Source: CBDUXZ01 sp965371325 [NCBI: uncultured bacterium]
GTDB lineage: Bacteria; JAUYMQ01
Assembly (NCBI GenBank): GCA_965371325.1
Contig: CBDUXZ010000066.1
Coordinates: 1-8,475, forward strand
Direction: 5' to 3'
DNA: 8,475 nucleotides
Below the pieces are notes generated by a model that did no database searches, was not told the DNA's origin, and saw only the letters and a program-made list of their open reading frames with translations. Below, one piece after another: positions 5,673 through 8,475 of the stretch (the stretch's first letter is position 1; each line of letters opens with the position of its first letter). Both the position numbers and the translations under genes were made by a program.

Positions 5673-5762
5673 ATGAACAGGAAAGGAAAACGGGACCTGG
5701 TGGCCCCCGTATTCTGGGGTCACGCCATAGCCTGTGGGTGGCGAATTCCAATTTTTGTTTGA
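5673..5762 (+). CDS. Possible 29-residue leader ORF (weak)
   Basis: ATG 5673 is preceded at seven bases by GGGGGAG and opens a 29-codon frame (MNRKGKRDLVAPVFWGHAIA...) ending at TGA 5760-5762. It stops about 95 bases before the TMTC-like gene. It contains a hairpin, GTGGCCCC (5700-5707) with GGGGTCAC (5716-5723), one G-U pair. No family is recognised. It could be an upstream leader peptide or chance. Confidence 0.15.
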   Translation: MNRKGKRDLVAPVFWGHAIACGWRIPIFV

Positions 5763-5857
5763 AAACCAGCGGTTCGGCAGGCTCGGTCTGGAGTTGCTCT
5801 CCACCGATTCAGAGGGCAGGCACATTGCGGGGGGCTATTCGTGCTACTGATGACGGC

Positions 5858-7504
5858 ATGATGAGCAATTCGCCATGCACACGCTCGAAGCTGGTTCCGG
5901 CCGCGCTGGCTCTCATCGCATTTGCGACCTTTGCGCACACGCTTACCTATGACTTCACGAATTGGGACGATCCGGGGTACGTTGTCAGAAACGAGCTCAT
6001 CGAGCGGCTCGACCAGGAGAACCTGTCGGAGATTTTCAAGACTTCCAGTGTGGTACGGGGAAACTGGGCCCCGCTGACGATCCTTTCTTACGCGCTCGAT
6101 CACGCCCTCTGGGGAAAACGCCCCCTCGGGTATCATCTCACCAACGTCCTGCTGCATGCCTGCTGCACCGTCCTGCTCTACCTGCTCCTCTGCCGCATTC
6201 TCGGGCGGGGTGATCCGCGTGCGGGGCAGGCACCGGCGGCCATCGCGGCCCTCCTCTTCGCGATCCATCCCGTCCAGGTCGAAAGCGTCGCGTGGGTGTC
6301 CGAACGCAAGAACGTGCTCGGAATGTTTTTTCTTCTTGCCGCGTTTCTTGCCTGGTTGCGTGCCACCAGGGGAACGTTCGGGAAATTCTCTTACACGGGG
6401 TTCCTCGTCCTGCTCACCCTGGCGCTGCTCGCCAAGGCGCAGGCGGTCATCCTACCGCCCCTCCTCGTTCTCCATGAGTGGATCGTGCACCGGCCATCAC
6501 CCGGGAAGTCGATCACGCCAAGAACCCGCGCATTCCTTCTCCTGCCCCCCTTCGTGATCGCCGTGTCGGTAGGGTGGATCACGCTCGAGGCACAGAGCAT
6601 TCAGTATGTGATTCAACCGGTCGACGGATTCCTGGGGGCGGTCGCTACCGCCCCGGCGCTCATCTTCGGCTACGTGCGCGATCTCCTCTTCCCCATGAAT
6701 CGTGCCGTGTTCCTCGTCCAGCCCACCTACAGTGTGCCTTGGCAGGCGGCCCCGCTGCTCGGGTGGGGGTTGCTTGCGGGCTGGATGGTTGCCGCGATGG
6801 CCGTGCGAAGGTCTCTTCCCAACGTCGCATTCTTTTCGCTCTGGTACCTGGGCGCGCTGGCCCTCTTGGTGAATCTTATTCCCCTCTCGGTGCTCGTGGC
6901 CGATCGGTACCAGTACTGGGCCGCGCCGGCCCTCTTCGCCCTGGCCGGCCTTGCGGTCACGCGGGCATGGGAATCCTGGGGCGGCGGCCAGAGGAGGACC
7001 CTCGCGGCTCTCATGAGCCTGGCAACGCTTTTCTTGTTGATCTTCACACTCAATTGGATGCCCGTCTGGAAGAATTCGGTGGACCTCTGGACCGCGGCGA
7101 TACGCAAGGCACCCGAGAGCCTCGTCGTCCGGGTCAACCTTTCCGGGGCGCTCATTCAGGCCGGACTTCTAGTTGAGGCGAGAGAGCACCTCGACCACGC
7201 CATGCGCCTGGCCCCGAACAGCCCGCGTCTCACGGTCAATCTCGCAGTGCTGCTTTTCAAGATGGGCCGTCTGGAAGAGTCAATTCAGCAAGCCCGGATC
7301 GCGACAGGGATCAACGCGGATCTTCTCGAGGGATGGCTTCTTCTGGGAACCGCGCTCGAGGCGGCCGGCCATCGTGCCCAGGCGGCCCGGGCCTGGGCGG
7401 AAGCTCTTCGGATAAGCCCCGGCCACCCGACCGCGACGGCTCAACTTCGGGCACTTAAAAAAAGTGCGGGGGAGAAACTCGGAGTCGAGATCAACGAACC
7501 GTGA
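5858..7504 (+). CDS. TMTC-like (DUF1736-type) polytopic membrane protein with C-terminal TPRs
   Basis: 548 residues from ATG 5858 (ATG 5861 equally possible). The frame is open back to GTG 5738, but those 40 codons resemble no protein and lack an SD. TM1 is at about 12-28, followed by the conserved extracytoplasmic TNWDDPGY (34-41) whose Asp37-Asp38 match the acidic pair of GT-C glycosyltransferases. Then come GNWAPLTILSYALDHALWG (68-86) and the hallmark HPVQVESVAWVSERKN (137-152). About ten further hydrophobic segments run to about 405, and three TPRs occupy about 408-535. Bacterial proteins of this layout are related to eukaryotic TMTC O-mannosyltransferases, so a lipid-linked sugar transferase acting on exported proteins is plausible; the substrate is unknown. 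No SD is obvious. It sits divergent from the RTX gene. Confidence 0.85.
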   Translation: MMSNSPCTRSKLVPAALALIAFATFAHTLTYDFTNWDDPGYVVRNELIERLDQENLSEIFKTSSVVRGNWAPLTILSYALDHALWGKRPLGYHLTNVLLHACCTVLLYLLLCRILGRGDPRAGQAPAAIAALLFAIHPVQVESVAWVSERKNVLGMFFLLAAFLAWLRATRGTFGKFSYTGFLVLLTLALLAKAQAVILPPLLVLHEWIVHRPSPGKSITPRTRAFLLLPPFVIAVSVGWITLEAQSIQYVIQPVDGFLGAVATAPALIFGYVRDLLFPMNRAVFLVQPTYSVPWQAAPLLGWGLLAGWMVAAMAVRRSLPNVAFFSLWYLGALALLVNLIPLSVLVADRYQYWAAPALFALAGLAVTRAWESWGGGQRRTLAALMSLATLFLLIFTLNWMPVWKNSVDLWTAAIRKAPESLVVRVNLSGALIQAGLLVEAREHLDHAMRLAPNSPRLTVNLAVLLFKMGRLEESIQQARIATGINADLLEGWLLLGTALEAAGHRAQAARAWAEALRISPGHPTATAQLRALKKSAGEKLGVEINEP

Positions 7505-7599
7505 GAGGTGTCACCTCAAAAACTTCTGTCGGAGTCCGAAGTGAGAACCGGATTTGGTGCTGACGTACACACGGTCCCCCTCAACGAGGGCCTTTCCGT
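7505..7599. other. Spacer after the TMTC-like gene: small dyads only
   Basis: GAGGTG-T-CACCTC (7505-7517) immediately follows the stop; as RNA it gives only a 5-bp stem with a 3-nt loop. CCCTC-AAC-GAGGG (7578-7590) is followed by CCTTTCC, at best a very weak terminator. Nothing else is seen. Confidence 0.25.
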
Positions 7600-7634
7600 C
7601 ACTTTGCTGCAAATCTGCATAGATAAAGCCTCCC

Positions 7635-7663
7635 TTGATCCAGCCTCATCGGTGTTCTAGGCT
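7635..7663 (+). promoter_or_regulatory. Candidate sigma-70 promoter of cyclase 2
   Basis: TTGATC (7635-7640), 17-base spacer, TAGGCT (7658-7663), identical in hexamers and spacing to copy 1. The dyad CAGCCT (7641-7646) N12 AGGCTG (7659-7664) is likewise retained. Confidence 0.4.
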
Positions 7664-7673
7664 GCCAAAGCTT

Positions 7674-7703
7674 CTCCCTCCGCCTTCCTCCGCGCGGAGG
7701 GAG
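7674..7703 (+). promoter_or_regulatory. Leader hairpin of cyclase 2
   Basis: CTCCCTCCGC (7674-7683) pairs perfectly with GCGGAGGGAG (7694-7703). The register used in copy 1 (7680-7688 with 7696-7704) is also available with one mismatch and one G-U. The sequence includes a perfect 14-base palindrome CCTCCGCGCGGAGG (7687-7700). Confidence 0.4.
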
Positions 7704-7770
7704 GGTGCTGGCTCACGGAGGGCGGTGCGTCTCCACTCGCCGCCTTCGCACAAGGAAGAGGCGTCCACAT

Positions 7771-8475
7771 TTGAAACGCCTGACAACCCTCGACAAATGG
7801 CTGGTCCTGATCCTGGTGCCGCTCTGGGCGGTTTGTTTTGCCCTCGGCGTGAAGACGCAGATCGAAGGCGGGGGTATGGCCCTCGTCGGACTCTCGCTGA
7901 AGGACGCCGAGAGCTACCCGGCGCTGACCGGGGAATTCAACCCCCTGCATTCCTCGGATCTACTCGACAAGGCCGGCCTCCGCGCGGGTGACCTCTTGGT
8001 GCGTCTTGGAGACGCGGACCTCCGGGGCGTCGATACCGTTGGGTTCTTTGCCCGCAGCACACAAGAGGGGGGGCGAGACCTCAGCGTCCCGGTGGTCTAC
8101 GAGAGAGACGGGGGGCGGCGCGAGACCTCTCTCGCCCTGATTCCCTTTTCTCTCTTACGGCCCTGGCTGGCCATGTCGTTTGCATTCGCCACCTCGGCCC
8201 TGTTCCTCCTCCTTCGGGCGCGGCCGACCCCCATGGTGCGCGCCTATTTCTATGCCGGGTTTTCCTTCGCCTTTACATTCATCACCCCGAGCGCCAGCCC
8301 CACAAGCGTCCCGGTGTTCTACGCCTCATTTTGCATATATCTCGTAGCACTCAGCATGATGTATCCGTTGCTGCTGCGTTTCAGCTTCCTCTTCCCGGAT
8401 GACGTTGCGCCCGGAGGCAGATGGAAAAACCTCTGGCCCTGGTTCTTCGCCGTTCTCGGTCCGTTTAATGCCATG
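7771..8475 (+). CDS. Second PDZ / multi-TM cyclase paralogue, N-terminal part (runs off the window)
   Basis: 235 codons read openly from TTG 7771 to the window end with no stop: start MKRLTTLDKWLVLILVPLW, PDZ-like AGLRAGDLLVRLGDADLRG, then ALFLLLRARPTPMVRAYFY and PLLLRFSFLFPDD. By eye about 70% of residues match the first 235 residues of cyclase 1, and the alignment has no gap at any anchor checked. Because it starts with TTG and has no ATG upstream, ORF finders limited to ATG/GTG miss it. The SD is AAGGAAGAGG (7752-7761). Residues about 162-198 (TM3-TM4) are far more diverged than the flanks. The GAF and cyclase domains would lie beyond 8475 and are not seen; a different output domain cannot be excluded. 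Confidence 0.85.
   Translation, partial: MKRLTTLDKWLVLILVPLWAVCFALGVKTQIEGGGMALVGLSLKDAESYPALTGEFNPLHSSDLLDKAGLRAGDLLVRLGDADLRGVDTVGFFARSTQEGGRDLSVPVVYERDGGRRETSLALIPFSLLRPWLAMSFAFATSALFLLLRARPTPMVRAYFYAGFSFAFTFITPSASPTSVPVFYASFCIYLVALSMMYPLLLRFSFLFPDDVAPGGRWKNLWPWFFAVLGPFNAM

Larger units (their letters stand above)
7600..7770 (+). repeat. Promoter-leader cassette, copy 2 (paired with 1035-1205)
   Basis: Matches the leader of cyclase 1 at constant offset 6565, starting at CACTTTGCTGCAA. It keeps both promoter hexamers, the CAGCCT/AGGCTG dyad, the SD and the TTG. The ATG present at 1170 in copy 1 is ACT here (7735-7737). Confidence 0.85.

Noticed and set aside
5738-5857. GTG 5738 as the start of the TMTC-like gene
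   Set aside because: No SD, and the 40 extra codons do not resemble the family, which normally begins a few residues before TM1 as it does from ATG 5858.
7505-7522. Intrinsic terminator after the TMTC-like gene
   Set aside because: The perfect dyad gives only a 5-bp stem and is followed by A residues, not T.

Overview
The window is GC-rich chromosomal DNA of a free-living bacterium. The gene families present are a class III cyclase with PDZ and GAF domains, a cyclase-ATPase with a TPR tail, a TMTC-like membrane protein with TPRs, and a secreted RTX-repeat protein. Together with an intergenic palindrome whose translation gives the familiar spurious peptide CHCEERSDEAI, they suggest an uncultivated proteobacterial (deltaproteobacteria-like) or related soil or subsurface lineage. 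The sequence alone does not fix the phylum. There are no RNA genes, transposase genes or CRISPR arrays.

Layout. Bases 2-589 hold the C-terminal TPR tail of a large protein resembling cyclase/AAA-ATPase regulators. Its stop overlaps the start of a zinc-ribbon fragment (586-672) that looks like the first codons of another such gene whose body is lost. Bases 730-1034 hold a minus-strand coding-like remnant and a REP/MITE-like palindrome. A promoter-leader cassette (1035-1205) leads into a complete membrane-anchored PDZ / multi-TM / GAF / class III nucleotide cyclase (1206-3581, probable TTG start). A second copy of the minus-strand remnant follows (3620-3760). A minus-strand gene (5309-3813) encodes an exported protein with 40 RTX-type nonapeptides. 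A 548-base divergent region with several dyads separates it from a plus-strand TMTC-like polytopic protein with C-terminal TPRs (5858-7504). The window ends in a second copy of the leader cassette (7600-7770) and the first 235 codons of a paralogous PDZ-cyclase (7771-8475). That last gene has no upstream ATG and is easily missed.

How it fits together. The region is a cluster of cyclic-nucleotide signalling genes built by duplication. There are two paralogous PDZ-cyclases with near-identical leaders, a cyclase-ATPase tail, and a relic of another such gene. The RTX and TMTC-like genes lie between the two PDZ-cyclases and are divergently oriented. A link between envelope sensing, cyclic nucleotide signalling and surface proteins is possible but is inference. 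The most unusual observations are: (i) the gapless 121-bp repeat pair whose differences fall on third codon positions of a minus-strand frame; (ii) the duplicated leader, which holds a conserved promoter dyad and a hairpin arm able to pair with the ribosome binding site; and (iii) a guanylate-cyclase-like Glu at the purine-specifying position of the complete cyclase.
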